A DNA stretch of 64,000 nucleotides from Choanephora cucurbitarum (lineage: Eukaryota > Mucoromycota > Mucoromycetes > Mucorales > Choanephoraceae): positions 156,467 through 220,466 of the forward strand of contig JAIWNI010000049.1 of the NCBI GenBank assembly GCA_025331435.1, given 5' to 3'. A program made the position numbers and the translations under genes. The notes beneath the pieces were generated by a model, which had not been told where the DNA came from, did no database searches, and was given only the letters and a program-made list of their open reading frames with translations. The stretch's first letter is position 1, and each line of letters begins with the position of its first letter. This document shows, one piece after another, positions 1-11,841 of this stretch.

Positions 1-1020
1 TATTTTTAGCATTCTGATAACACATTGCTGTTTATGCAATAGTTTTCATATCTTGAGATTTCAAATGAGAAGCATCCTTCTTTAATGTTTTCCAGCTGAA
101 TGTATTTGAGCTTGGGTTTTAGAGGTAGGCAAAATATTCTGTGCTTAATGTGAGAATGACTTGCTACCTCATTTGGCTTTAGAATCAAACTCCTTTCTTC
201 AAGAGGTCTTAACCAAAACAGAAAAAGGGTTCACTAAAAAACGTAGAACTGATAGCACTTCATGTAGGTTTACTTGTCTCTTTCTCTCTATTGAACCTAT
301 CCATGCGCTCTTTTTAGTGTTGAAAGTATCCAGTCGCTAAGCTTGTCCTTCCGAGGTTCAAAATATTGTAATAAAAGTCACTGAGTGTAAATGAAACCCT
401 ATTTTTGTCTGACTCGTAAAGGAAGAATGCTTTGACACTATTGTACGAAGCAATTCTAACTCGCAACCTTTATAATGCTATATAGCACATATGCAATAAG
501 TAAAAATTCAAAATATAACAGATGTTATGAGGTAATGTGTCAATAAATCAAATTGCAATAACAATGGAAATAGAAACTCCTTTTATGGAATCGTTGTGCT
601 CACGTGGTTGGTATGCAGCCCTATTAATACATGTTGTACGAATGTCAATAGCACATATATGTATTGACGCACTGACAAGATTAAGCACAGCTTATAAAAG
701 AAGAAGTACTTGTTTATGAAACCATAGCTTACATGATTCAGCGAGTTTCAAAGATATTTGTTTCATGACTATTTAGCCATCAGATAAATCAACCCTGCTG
801 GCTGAAAAGAAGATCAAAGAGACATGTAAAGCAGTCATTAAGCACATACACCTTTTTTCTTATTGCTTAATTTGGAAGTAAGTTATTACATTCCGCTAGC
901 TAACTGAATGTTTATACAATATATATTGACAAAAGATCATAGTTTGTTTAAACAGGATTACAGACGTAAAAAGAGATTTGTTTTTTATTTACAAGGCTGA
1001 TATACATCAAAAAAGGTAAT
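1..1020. other. Non-coding AT-rich stretch
   Basis: No convincing coding region, RNA gene or repeat is visible. The short open frames here have no recognisable motifs and low-complexity composition. Confidence 0.5.
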
Positions 1021-1257
1021 TTACATGTTTCTGTCATCCTTCTTCTTCATAGGAGTGTCAGGCTTGGTTGTTTCTTCATCATAGTTGGAAGTAGTGTTGA
1101 ATCCCTTGCTGGTGGCTTCCTTGGCAGCATTGTAGTTCTTGTCACCAAAGCTTTGGGCAGCAGCAGCGGTAGATCCCTTGCCAGTGTCATGACCTTCTTG
1201 GCTGGCCATGGATTGGATGTTGGAAGCGTCTTTCTTGGTAATAGGAGTGTTGGACAT
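1021..1257 (-). CDS. Small LEA/SMP-like hydrophilic stress protein
   Basis: A 78-aa single-exon protein, very hydrophilic and without hydrophobic segments or cysteines. The first part reads ITKKDASNIQSMASQEGHD and then has Gly/Ala/Ser-rich sequence (KGSTAAAAQSFGDKN). This resembles the SMP (seed maturation protein) type of LEA domain, in which a 'T..DA..IQS' motif precedes an alanine/glycine stretch; small proteins of this type are common in fungi and often spore- or stress-linked. The C-terminus is charged (MKKKDDRNM). The ATG is preceded about 60 bp upstream by a TATA-like box on the same strand, which supports a real gene. The family assignment is by motif resemblance only; the protective role is inferred. 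Confidence 0.7.
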   Translation of the reverse strand: MSNTPITKKDASNIQSMASQEGHDTGKGSTAAAAQSFGDKNYNAAKEATSKGFNTTSNYDEETTKPDTPMKKKDDRNM

Positions 1258-1315
1258 ATTGAATTGATAATTAAGTATATGAATATAGCTTTCGAAATCA
1301 AATAGTATCCCTCGC

Positions 1316-1323
1316 TTTATATA
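1316..1323 (-). promoter_or_regulatory. TATA box of the SMP-like gene
   Basis: Minus-strand TATATAAA lies 59 bp upstream of the ATG at 1257, a spacing suited to a short 5' UTR. Many strongly inducible fungal stress genes carry such a box; regulation here is inferred. Confidence 0.5.
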
Positions 1324-4300
1324 CTTGTTGATTTTGGAACAATGTGTTTGACGTAAGTATGATTCTAGTTAGCTTGTAGTGAATACACAACGAGAGTAAG
1401 TCGAAAATGACGTCAAGCTAGCACAACTATGATATCACTCCCCTACATTATTCGATTATTCGGTTTGACAGCAATTTAGATATAAGAATTATAGACTATA
1501 AAGAAGCTGGAGCCATTATATAATGTAAATGCAGATCAACATTGCATCATACAAAATCATTATTATGTACCAAATTTACTTCTTCATGTAAAGTGTAAGC
1601 CTAGGTGGTTTTCTTTTTTTAGTAACCCCGTCTGAATCCAAAGGCATTTTAATTGAATCTCTTTATAACAGGCTAAGCATACAGACTTCTTTTTTTTACT
1701 GATAGGGGGAATAGAGGTTTCCATTTCACTGACTGTATTCAAATTTGATTTGCATTTAATTAGGGAAATTTAAAGAGAAAGAAACGCATGTTCAATTTGA
1801 CTTTTTGACTTGAGATCAACAAAATCACTTATTACTCATATAGTCTCTATTTATAAACATGTCTCTTGTATACATGCGTCTTTCAAGCAAGTCAGTCAAT
1901 AATGAGTGTAATTGAAGACAGAGGAAAAGTCTCAAAAGGGACTTTACTTTTTGTTAAAAGGAGAAAGCGTTGAAGCGTATATCGGTGTCTCTGACAAAGA
2001 CATGCGATAGCTCAATGCTCATCAAGCCTTAAGGGAAGTACGTGATTGTATCGTCTCACTAGACACAGATGAGGAAGGCTAAAGCAAACCACTTCATCCA
2101 TAAAGTATCTCTCACGACTTATCATAACTGACAGTTCATACATATTTGGTGTTGCATCAGAACGAGGATTATTTTCATTGTATCTATACTGAAAGTGATA
2201 CTAAAAAACCGCCTCGTTTATGAATTAAGCAAAGAGTGCTCCTGTAAAGCCAAATTTAATACGTCTTTGTTGACGTAAATAGAATGTATATGTACTAATC
2301 AATTCAAACACTATGACAAAAGAGCGGCTGAAATAATTCGATGTTTGAACATATCTACCGTTCAGCGACTGAAATAAAAAAAAAAAAAAGAAAAGCGAGA
2401 GATGCTGAATATAGTATTTAATCTTTATCCCAAAAAAACAACACTTTTGATAATCTATTGAAACCAAGCAATAGAGTAGGAGCCAATTTGTTTCGGGAAA
2501 TCCTGATTGAAAGCTGATTCATTAGCTTTTGTTAGTCAAACCATTATAAACAATGGCTTCGATAGAATGCAGACAGGTAATTCGTTTGAATTCTTCCCTT
2601 TCTGCGGAAAAAAATATGTTGTCCAAAGCAACATTTCTCATTATTGAATTACCGAGTGAAACGCTTACTTCGGCCAAGACTATACAATTGAGTTTACAGT
2701 CTCTAAATTAGGATGTTTACTTCAAGTACGTATAGAACTTACAGACAATCTCCTAAAAACATATAAAATGTCGTTTTTTTTTTGCTGCAAGTATAGGACT
2801 AGATCATATACGATCCAACTCGAACAGAAGCGACTTCCTTTTTATTTAACCTCAAAAAATAAATAAAGCAAATGCTGTTACAGAACATAAAAGAACATTC
2901 CATAGAAAGCAACTGTTTGAATTGTCAGCAATGACAAACCCGTTATTCGGGTTTGTTTGTAGAGTACAATTCTCTTCTGCTTTAAAGCGCTAATCTGATA
3001 AGATGATATAAATGTATAAATCAGTATCTCTCCGCTTGTCTTTAAGTAGTCAAGCAATTTGATTCATGAAATTCTCCTTTATCAGTCACTGGTCTCGTTT
3101 CTAATAGACATCATTTCTATAAAGCAACATCTCGATATCTTTTTTTTTCTTTAAAAGAACATGTAATCATTTATTGCTTTATAATTTATTTGTCAATTGC
3201 TGAAGCATCCACAAAACTGATAGCCCAAAAAAAAAAACGAACCATTTTTTTATGATTGTTTTGATATTGGTGAAACAAATGAACCAAGTAAGCATTTGGC
3301 TATATTCATTATACTCGAAGTATGTAACTCGCTAAAACATGTTTGGTTTCCTTCTCTTTTTGGGGGAAAAGCAGGTGCTCAAGAGATACACGAGAGCAAT
3401 ATGGAGGCTCAGGGTCAAATGGTGTACCATTATGTACCCTGAAGCTCACTCTGTGTGATTTTTGGTTGTAAAAGATGTGGACAGACAACATTCAAAGAGA
3501 CATCCTTTCAAATCAAGAAATTCCTTTTAACTATTCTACATTTTATGTGTATGAAAACTAACCGTAGAGAAGCAAGTGTAGCGTGTGCATTGCACAGTAT
3601 AGAATCACTCTCTTAATTCGCCTATCTCCTTCTGGTTTGATTTAGTCCTGATAAAACATGTATTTGACTTTTGATTTTAGTGACATTTGAAATACAATCA
3701 AATTGATAAAAGGCATTGCTATCAAATGTAAATGTACACAATGGAAACCAAAACACAGAGCAAGTAAATAATTGATACCAAGGAAAGCGATGGAAAATTC
3801 GTTTTTATTTTTAGGTTTTATCTTAATCCTTTGATCTTTTTTCAAAATAGCAGCAAATTAACATTACTATAACAGCAAACGAATGAATTGAAAAAGCATT
3901 ATAAAAGAGAAAACTTTTCTAATTGATAAAGGCGGTTTGATTTCTTCAAGTAAATTCGAAGTAAAACTGATATGCTTCGGATAGAATGGAGGTCAGACGT
4001 ACATCGCGGTAGCTAACTCAGCATGTTCTGACCAAGAAAGAAAAAACATTACGACCGAACACATGTGTGTATGGTTTCTTTATCTGACTAGCCTTACTGA
4101 TTCCTCTTCTCTTATAGCAGTAGAAAACGAGTATCTTGGAATTGATTTGAATGCAACACGATCTTTCAGTGAAAGAAGTCAGTGTATGTGCATCGAACAA
4201 AAAGGAAACGATTTGCTAATATTCGTACCGAAATTACTAAAAAGAAAAAGACTACCTAAAGATGGAAGTCAGAGCACATAAGGCTATAACATATGTCTTC

Positions 4301-5247
4301 TCTAGCAAACGATCATGTCTCTTGAGCAAAAAGTTGTTATTTGAAGTTCTTCTTCCTGTAGAATATTATAAAAAGATACATTTATGGTTATCTGCACTAT
4401 TTTCTGTAGTAAATCAATATAAGAGATGTCTTACACAGTTGCTTCTCTGTTCCTTCTCATCTCTTTCCAAAAAAAAAAAAAGATTTATGTCATCCGCCGA
4501 ATTCGCCCTTAATCATAATCATAGCAAAGTCTTTGTGTTCACTTTATTTGCTTTTTCTTTGTTGTACGGACCTTGTTAAGTTAAAAAACCGATCAGCCTG
4601 TATCGCTGTTTTTCAAAAATAAAAAAAGAGTAACGGTACAAAGGAACAATTTTGGCAAATTTCTATTTGTTCTAAACGAACCACGGAAAGCCCCCAACAA
4701 GCATTGAATCGAAAAATAGCAGTTCTCCTGTTTTAATAGCGAATAGCTTTTTACTCCCATTCTCTCTATTTTTGATTTGTTTTGATAGCAACACTAGTCT
4801 TGAAAATAGCTCGATCTACGCTTATAGTTACACAAACTAGTTGCATCAATAAGCTTACCAGATTATTGTCTTCTAATAGTACTCTTTTGTCTTGCTTTCT
4901 GTATCATTGTTATTTCGTTTTCTCTAGGTAAATCAAAAATAAAAGAAATGGCTGTTAAAGCATTTGATAAGTCTCGTAACCTCACAATAAATCATAGTAA
5001 TGTACTTTTCATCTCTGCTCTTTATACTTTCTCTTCTCCCCCTTTTTTTCTGGAAGATATTATTTTATCCATTTAGTAAGCATAAACCAATGAAATTATC
5101 ATCTCCGAATAATGCGCAATGTCGAGACGCGTGAATCAAATACAGAGGATCCAAAATGGGAACTACAGCTGACAAGTTGCGGATAATTGTTGTAATACAC
5201 TTTTTTTGTATAAAAGGAGGCGAAGTCATTACACAATAAGACAATGT
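1324..5247. other. Long non-coding stretch
   Basis: About 3.9 kb of AT-rich sequence with many homopolymer A/T runs. Open frames are short (up to 105 codons) and have no recognisable domain. No tRNA, rRNA or terminal repeats were found by eye. Confidence 0.4.
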
Positions 5248-5255
5248 TATAAATA
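5248..5255 (+). promoter_or_regulatory. TATA-like box upstream of the 5296 gene
   Basis: TATAAATA lies 41 bp upstream of the ATG at 5296. Its position supports choosing that ATG over the TTG at 5278. Confidence 0.4.
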
Positions 5256-5295
5256 CACAATTTAATTTCTTTTTTCGTTGTTGTTCCTCCAATCC

Positions 5296-6063
5296 ATGAT
5301 GAAATTGAACGATCTTGTTTCAGGGAAAGTGGTGACCATGAATGAATGGTTATGCAACGAAATCTATAGATTGAAGAACAATCTAAGGCCAAGGCATTTC
5401 GAGAGCTATGGAGAACTAGTTGAAATGATCCAAGAGGATCCAGGTCGATTTCAAGTTTGCAATACTTCATTACCACAACTTACAGTTAACACACTATCAC
5501 CTAAACCAATTGTCAACACAACTGTTTCCACAGAACTATTTTATTCAGAAAAAGATCAAAGAGAAGATGAAGAACTAGGTGGCGACGAACCTATAGATAC
5601 CCGCATGAATTATACAAATATACCCCTGACAACAGAATACCCTATTCAATATACAAAACCAACTCTCCAACCTCCAGTCTGGCTATGTAAAGCTTTCATT
5701 GACATCATGGAATACTGCGACAAGACAAACCATATCACTTATTCAAACCAGCCTGAATTACTCATGAAAGAATTTGAGGAACTGCGTCTGATCGTCAAAT
5801 TAGGAAACTCCATTGATGTCAATAAGTTTAGGGAAAGGCTTTGTGGCATTCTGTTTGGAAAAATAGAGATGACTGAAAATCTAGTGCATACATGGCGAAT
5901 GATTTGCGAATGGGTAACAAGACCGCCTGTTAACAATCATCAGAATGCTGTAAAATGGGTCAACCTGACCTTAGGAGCTTATATTGCTGCTCAGCGATAC
6001 TATATATCACATCATCAAGAATACCCAAGAGACAGACACCTCTCTATTGCTCAAAATATTTAA
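5296..6063 (+). CDS. Hypothetical protein, about 255 aa
   Basis: A single-exon frame of 255 codons from the tandem ATG-ATG at 5296. The first 50 residues are mixed helical (KLNDLVSGKVVTMNEWLC). Residues about 60-120 are Thr/Pro/Asn-rich and probably disordered, with an acidic patch (EKDQREDEELGGDEP). The rest is a predicted helical domain containing several Trp residues (PPVWLCKAF, HTWRMICEWVTRPP, AVKWVNLTLGAY). I see no signal peptide, membrane segment or known catalytic motif. Codon use and even composition support a real gene, and the stop is followed by A/T-rich 3' sequence. Function unknown; it could be the only non-mobile gene in the first 7 kb besides the SMP-like one. Confidence 0.6.
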   Translation: MMKLNDLVSGKVVTMNEWLCNEIYRLKNNLRPRHFESYGELVEMIQEDPGRFQVCNTSLPQLTVNTLSPKPIVNTTVSTELFYSEKDQREDEELGGDEPIDTRMNYTNIPLTTEYPIQYTKPTLQPPVWLCKAFIDIMEYCDKTNHITYSNQPELLMKEFEELRLIVKLGNSIDVNKFRERLCGILFGKIEMTENLVHTWRMICEWVTRPPVNNHQNAVKWVNLTLGAYIAAQRYYISHHQEYPRDRHLSIAQNI

Positions 6064-7676
6064 AAAAGATAATAAAGTGCAATAATTAATCAATGATGTC
6101 CAACCGCTTTCTAGTGCCTCACAAACGGTTGTTTTTACTGTTTTTAGTAAGTTTCTTTCGGTGGTCCTTAATTAGGCAGATTCCTTACGATGCCCGCCTG
6201 AAAGAAATAGATCGCACAAAGAAAAAATTCAAATTGCACTAGTTTAAATAAAGCTTGTATACTTCTTTTTAACAATCTGTACTGTTTCAGAACTTTGAGA
6301 AAGCCACAAACACAAAAAAAAGCGAGCCTCAAGTGCACTTGACAAATCGAAAACTTCAATGGGGTTTTCTTTATGGAGCTAAAAGAAAAGCAATACAACT
6401 ATAAATAGCTTGTAGTTTTGAGATCTTGAGTTTCTTATCTATAGACACTTGAGATCGCTGAAGACTTAAAAGAAAGAGAGAGCGCGACGATAGCAATGTA
6501 GACTTTTAAAAAGTTAGGCTGAAGGCTTGGAAGTCAAAAAATTCTTCTTCAGGCCTTCTAACTATTAGAAAAGCCTTTTTAAGCTCTGAAGAAAGAAACT
6601 CTCTTACGTCAGTGTCAAAGCAAGTTTAAACTAGTTTATGAATTACAAACACAGTCTGCACTTTTATGAGACTTCTTGATCTACTAAAGAGCTTGTCTGG
6701 TTTTCGAAAATAGGGATAAAATGTTAGTTATTTATGAGCTATGTATCATGTAGTTCTCACTGAATTGAGAACATCCTACACTAAGAAAAGAGGTTGTCAA
6801 GTAAGACAAAAGATAAGGATAGTAGTTGGAGCTATTATTAGTTTTTTTCCAATGCGTTTGATTTGATGTACGAATTTCAGTAATCTTGAGAATATGGCTA
6901 CAAAAACACCTCTCATCTTGTTTTCTGATGTACAGTATACTTTAATCCATCCCAACAACATCAACTTATAAGCTGACGTTCTGGTCTTTTTTTTTCTCCC
7001 TTTAAGAAACCTTGGGAACTTCAGCTGATGAGTTTTCTTCTTTACTCAGCCGTATGCAAATAGACACATGTTTATTGACTTTTTACTTTTGGTTGTTCCA
7101 GGTGAGACAAAGTCAAGTCACCTTTGGTATTATCAACAGAGCGTCCAAATGAGAACAATTTATTCATGAAGTTTCTATACTTTTGGCGAACTGATTTCTG
7201 CTACAGATACACTCTATGGATTTCGAAGACCTAGTGATTGGATTTAGCTTGATAAGGCTATTGGAAAAGGCAAGGAATGAGCTCATAGATACCAAAAAGA
7301 TTTCTCATTTCAAAGATAGAAGGATGTTAGCACATATTGCACTAAAGAACGAATGCAGCAGTGATCTCTCTCAATACAGTTCAGATGGTGATGAACTCTG
7401 TAAAGTTAGTACACAGAAATAGACCACATTGTTTTACAAACAATTACGCTTGAAAACTCAATTCAAAAGACAAGCGCTAAACACATTTGCAATCCCCTTT
7501 TTGTTACACATCTTATAGTTTCCAGATAGAATTTTCTTTCTAGAAGTACTATACTCCAAATATAGAGCATCATTATATCCTGCCTTGTCTATAAGCTGAT
7601 AGATTCGAGAGGGTTTGCTCAGCTCCTTTTTTTGTTTTCTGAAAGATACTTGCAGTCTTCTCTTCAGATGGCAATA
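6064..7676. other. Non-coding stretch with at most an ORF remnant
   Basis: AT-rich sequence without recognised genes. A 68-codon plus-strand frame at 7216-7422 (starting MDFEDLVIGFSLIRLLEKA) is amphipathic but matches nothing I know and has no clear splice partners. Confidence 0.35.
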
Positions 7677-8042
7677 CAGTCAAACCTATTTTTTTTTAAA
7701 AAATGGTTTTTATTTGTTGCACGTATCAATTAGGAAAATTGAAAGCGGTGCTCAACAATTGAATGGATAATAAAAGTAGAGAAAAAGTGTGACTAGACTA
7801 GGTGATAGGGAGACAAATAAAATAAAAAAAGGTTTAAAAATTATTCTTCAACAAGGGAATCTTCAGAGTGCCTGCGCTGGATTGCGAGGCGAAGATTACG
7901 AAAAGCAACAGGGGCAGGGAACGGTATCTTCTCAAATATTCCAAGCCAACGCACCTTCCAGTCAAACCTATTGAAATTGGCGTTTTCGAAAAAACGAATG
8001 GCCAAAGTTGAAAAACGATTGGCCCAAGTGGAAAAATGATTG
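7677..8042 (+). mobile_element. TIR arm of a pogo/mariner-like MITE, interrupted by a LINE fragment
   Basis: Preceded by TA, the sequence begins CAGTCAAACCTATT (7677-7690). After a LINE fragment it repeats AGTCAAACCTATT and continues with GAAATTGGCG and the arm containing GGCCAAAGTTGAAAAA and GGCCCAAGTGGAAAAATGATT, up to the MULE terminus. The same arm is seen at 20236-20330 (+) and 24456-24512 (-). CAGT ends with TA duplications are typical of the Tc1/mariner/pogo superfamily. The opposite end of this copy was not found; it may have been lost when the adjacent MULE arrived. Confidence 0.65.
7691..7959 (-). mobile_element. 5'-truncated LINE copy in the MITE terminus
   Basis: Flanked by perfect 13-bp direct repeats AGTCAAACCTATT (7678-7690 and 7960-7972). 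It starts with a T run (the poly-A tail on the minus strand). It then shares TTTATTTGTTGCACGTAT and GAAAGCGGTGCTCAACAATT with the 3' end of the full-length LINE at 14446, so it is the same family but a diverged copy. At about 270 bp only the 3' UTR and the extreme end of ORF2 remain. It is inserted at exactly the same nucleotide of the MITE terminus as the full-length copy. Confidence 0.8.
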
Positions 8043-8185
8043 ATTAAAGTTCCGCGCACCAAGGTTTTGTCAAATGTCTACGTAGGCATTTGAACAGCCA
8101 ATAATATTCGAGTATTTTGGTACCTGAAGTTTTTGTTTTTGCTTTTTCGAATTAAACCTTTTTTTCTTTCTGTTATTTTTCTATT

Positions 8186-11088
8186 ATGAACTCTCAAGTA
8201 TCTTTAGACAACTCTCAACTTACCGTTACCGATTCTCAAGTAAGACGAATGACGACTAGTGACACTGTCACTTGTGACTGGGATGATTTTAGTGATGCTG
8301 AATCACTTGTTTTTGACGAAACTAGAGAGGAAAGCGAATACGAAGTTGTATCCACCGTCGTTGCCGAATCCTCCAACAACATGAAGGAAGAATTTGGAAA
8401 AATCTTCTTTGTAGGTGCCAAGTTCAGAAGCTCAGACGAGCTTCGTGATAAAGCACAAGCTTTAAGCAAAGGGTTCAATTGCCCAATCACCACTGCTAGA
8501 AGTAGCAAGAACAGCTACATCATTTTGCAATGTAGACATGGCGGTACTTACAGAAAGGCCAAGAAAGTCGAAGCCGACGCTGAGCGAGAAGAAAGCTCCG
8601 AGAGTATGTGCTGCATAGAGAATTATAAACGAAATGGATTAGCCGAATCATGCGATTGACTGGACTCCTTTTTCATAGATACGAACGAGAGTGGACGACA
8701 CTATCAATCTGGTAGAAAGCGATGCCCTTTGCGCATCTATGCGTCTCTAGGACGCGATACTGAGAGGCCCTGGGAGGTTCGCCAAGTCACTCTTGAGCAT
8801 AACCATGCTCTTAGCAGTGACTTGTTGACCTATTCGGTCTTCAGGAAGCTTCTCCCCGAAGATTTCGAAGTGGCTTATAGCATGATGAAGAAAGGAGAAA
8901 CTCCTAAAAGTGTTTTGAAGGTAAGATGAGCTTCTTTATGTTATAATTTTTTTATACAGCTATGTTCATTTCGACGATGTTGCATTTGAGATATGAATAT
9001 CTAGTTGATGGAATGTCTTTTAACACAAAATAAAAAGAGGAAATAAAGAATAAGTGATTTGATTTCATATCCTTTTCTCGTCTTGTATTATTTTTGCTGC
9101 TTCAGACCAGATTCTTTTACTTTTGAATTCGACAGAATTCCATTTTATTCTTTCATTTGTCAATACTAATATACGCACATCTTACTAGTTGTTGGTAGAA
9201 AAGCAAGTTGATAATGGCATCACATTAAGCAATTTGCATAACACTCAGCAACGCTTCTGCAATGACCAGTTTTCTGGTATGGCTGAGTTCATCTCAGATT
9301 TGGAGCAAACTGGGCATCAAGTACGTACCAGAGTGGACAGTGATGATAAGGTGAATGCTGTCTTCTTCATGCATGAGCATGGAAGGGATGAGCTCAGACG
9401 ACTCCCTGAAAGTGTCATCATTGATGCAACATACAAGACCAACAGCCACCGCATGGTGTTGCTCAACATTGTTGTTGCAGGCACAGTAGCTTCAGAGTAT
9501 TGCCGAAGCCAACTTGCAACCATCCATGTTGCTGGATGTTGGATGAGAAAGGAGACTACCGAGTCTTATGAGTGGGCCATGAAGCAACTGAGAAGCATTG
9601 CCTGGCCCAGTGGAACTGATCCCAGTCTTCTTCCTGTCAACTTTGTCACTGATAAGGACCAAGCCTTGATGAATGCTATTAAGGTTGTGTTTCCGGAGTC
9701 AAGACACATTTTGTGTTATGTGCACATTGTGCACAACTTTATGAAAAGACTCATCAAAAGCATGAGCAAGAAAGTCCAGCTTGGTAATTTAATATTGAAT
9801 TTTCTTATGAGTAAAGACAACTTATTTTTGCATTGCTCTTCTTTGTAGACAAAGAAAGCCGCCCTTTGCTGGAAAAGCGATTCAAAGCTATTATTCACAA
9901 GATAGCTTTTCAATCCAACACCAAGGAAGCATTGATAGGCTTCAAGGATGAGTATGATGCATTTGTCTCTCACGATAATCTTTGCGTTGATAAAGGCAAA
10001 GAAATGAAAACATATCTTGACAGGTAATGTGAATGAAAATAAGTTTTAGAGCATTTAGCATGAAATTTTCTCACGTTCAAACTTGTATAGCATGATGGCC
10101 TTTCGTCGCCATTGGGTTGGCTATTATGTCAACACCTATATGCATATGGGCAATCGCACGTCCAACAGAGTCGAAAGTACTCACAGTGGCATTAAACGCC
10201 ACAACAAGACATCTTCTGGTTCGCTTGGCTTGGTGACCAAAAAAATTCGCGAATGGGTTGAAGGAAGAGTAAGTTAATTGTTACAATTGTGTCTGGATCA
10301 AGTTTGGTTAATTCGCTTTATTTTCAAATACAGGAAAGCTACAGAAACAGACAAACTGTGCGTGAGTCTTTGTTTGAAACGATCTTGAAGGACAAGACTG
10401 GCCATGAAATTGATGACAAGATGAGCCAACTGAGAGGCAGGATTACCAGCTTTGCCTTTGATCGTATTCGTTTCGAATACATCAATTTGATGGACAACAA
10501 AGCTGATCCTGATCATGTCTCTCATGTGGATCCTACTACGGGTAAATGCCTTTGCGAATTGCGTAGAGCATACCGTCTTCCTTGCAGACATCGAATTGCA
10601 AGATATGATGGTCCTATTCCACTAGCTGCTGTCCACAGAAGATGGCATATTATGTATCAAAATGGCAGAGGTTAGTAGATTAGAGTACAGAGTATCAAAC
10701 AAATGTCCAATATCCTTGTTTTAAAGTTTCTACTATTGCTGAAATGACAAATGCCAGCAAGGAGCATGACCCTGAAGAGCATGAAGTCAGAAAGCCTGTA
10801 GAGATTCAGTCGCAGAAGCTGCAATATATCAATGCAGACTTAAAAACTCAAGGAGAAAGAATCAGCTTAGAGGATGAGCTTAGAGCAATCATAAGCAAGT
10901 ATTCTGATGACAAGCAAGTTGAGCGCATCCTTCCTCCTCCAATAGTATATGACATCAAAGGTCGTCCTAAAAACACTACCCGAGAAAAAATTGCTTTGGA
11001 GAGAGAGATGGACAAAATCGCTCAACTTGCCAAACAAGAAAAAGCAAGTCAAATAGAAGTTGCCCAAGGTATTGATGCCAAAAACTGA
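8186..11088 (+). CDS. MULE transposase with FAR1-type DNA-binding domain, seven exons
   Basis: Exons read by eye: 8186-8603, 8679-8920, 9189-9783, 9849-10023, 10091-10268, 10334-10670 and 10727-11088. All have GT-AG introns, and the sum is 2307 nt (768 aa) without internal stops. Exons 1-2 encode a FAR1/WRKY-GCM1-like zinc domain (ILQCRHGGTY ... KRCPLRIY ... LEHNHAL). Exon 3 holds the first catalytic Asp (SVIIDATYKTN) and the second (NFVTDKDQALMNAI), followed by the HILCYVHIVHN block. Exon 5 carries the third acidic residue in TSNRVESTHSGIKRH. Exon 6 ends in a SWIM-like zinc motif (CLCELRRAYRLPCRH). The C-terminal exon is charged and helical. MULE transposases cut and integrate at TIRs. The intact frame suggests a young copy. 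Confidence 0.85.
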
Positions 11089-11106
11089 AATTAACATAGA
11101 CACTAA

Positions 11107-11682
11107 ATGGTTGAAGTAGTCCGCCTAGCCATTCCAATTCCCAAAGGATTGAGTGCCAAGCAAGTGACAGGCCACTTCAATCCTTCACCTGATGGTAATT
11201 GTGGCTATAGAGCAATTGCTTATGCCATTTTTGATGATGAAGCTAGTTTTGGCAATGTCAAGCATGAGATGCTTTTATGCTTGAGAAAGAATGAGCAATT
11301 CTACCGCCAAGTTTTTGGTAGCTCTCCCTCCGCCTCTGAAGTTCTCTCTGGTACATTTGAAAGTATCCAAAGCAAGCTTAGCAACGACGCTTCAGCAGGT
11401 ATCACTGATAATTGGTTCCAATCTCCCGAAATGGTCCAATTAGCAGCAGATACCTTTAGCAGAACTATTGCTTGCTATACGCTTGACAATCAAAGTACCA
11501 CATCCCCTCCTTACTTTTCCCCTCCCTTCCCTGCTCGTCCTATTCCTTTGCAACTCTACAGTACTCATTTTTACATTGTAGAGCTCAAGCCCAACTCAAA
11601 GCCAAGATGGCCAAGAACTTACCCAGAACACTCCTTTAACTGCATAAGACACTCTTTAGAAGACTTTTCGCTCATTTATTAA
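11107..11682 (+). CDS. OTU-family cysteine protease carried by the MULE
   Basis: A 191-aa frame beginning 18 bp after the transposase stop and still inside the right TIR. It has the OTU catalytic block PDGNCGYRAIAYAIF (Asp and Cys nucleophile), the central helix WFQSPEMVQLAADTF and the C-terminal THFYIVEL containing the expected catalytic His. OTU proteins are deubiquitinating proteases. A stop separates this ORF from the transposase, and I could not find a frame-preserving splice joining them, so it is either a second gene of the element or expressed by reinitiation. Its role in transposition (for example stabilising transposase or countering ubiquitin-linked silencing) is inference. Confidence 0.8.
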   Translation: MVEVVRLAIPIPKGLSAKQVTGHFNPSPDGNCGYRAIAYAIFDDEASFGNVKHEMLLCLRKNEQFYRQVFGSSPSASEVLSGTFESIQSKLSNDASAGITDNWFQSPEMVQLAADTFSRTIACYTLDNQSTTSPPYFSPPFPARPIPLQLYSTHFYIVELKPNSKPRWPRTYPEHSFNCIRHSLEDFSLIY

Positions 11683-11841
11683 TAAAAAAACATATGATGT
11701 GAATAAATTATGCCTTTTTTTTAAAATTTATTTTGAATTCATGCACCAAAAATGCTCGAATATTATTGGCTGTTTATATGCCTACGTAGGCATTTGACAA
11801 AACCTTGGTACGCGTAACTTTAATAATAAAACCCTCTCTTT

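Larger units (their letters stand above)
8043..11824 (+). mobile_element. MULE-type DNA transposon with 82-bp TIRs
   Basis: Inverted repeats of about 82 bp bound the element: left 8043-8125 and right 11744-11824. Both contain the shared run ACCAAGGTTTTGTCAAATG, a palindromic CTACGTAG core and AACAGCCAATAATATTCGAG. Between them lie a FAR1/MULE transposase gene and an OTU-protease ORF on the same strand. No 8-11 bp target duplication could be aligned at the outer borders, so either the exact termini are a few bases off or the flanks have diverged. Both ORFs are open, so the element could be intact. Confidence 0.85.

Noticed and set aside
4496..4515. GAATTCGCCCTT, the junction sequence of TOPO cloning vectors
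   Set aside because: Only 12 bases match; the flanks are ordinary AT-rich genomic sequence, and one chance match in a window this size is not surprising.
4262..4579. 105-codon plus-strand open frame
   Set aside because: Low-complexity Leu/Ser/Lys composition, no domain, and runs through a poly-A tract; looks like chance.
8033..11833. Target-site duplication for the MULE
   Set aside because: Flanking bases (ATGATTG versus AATAAAACC) do not match at any border I tried.
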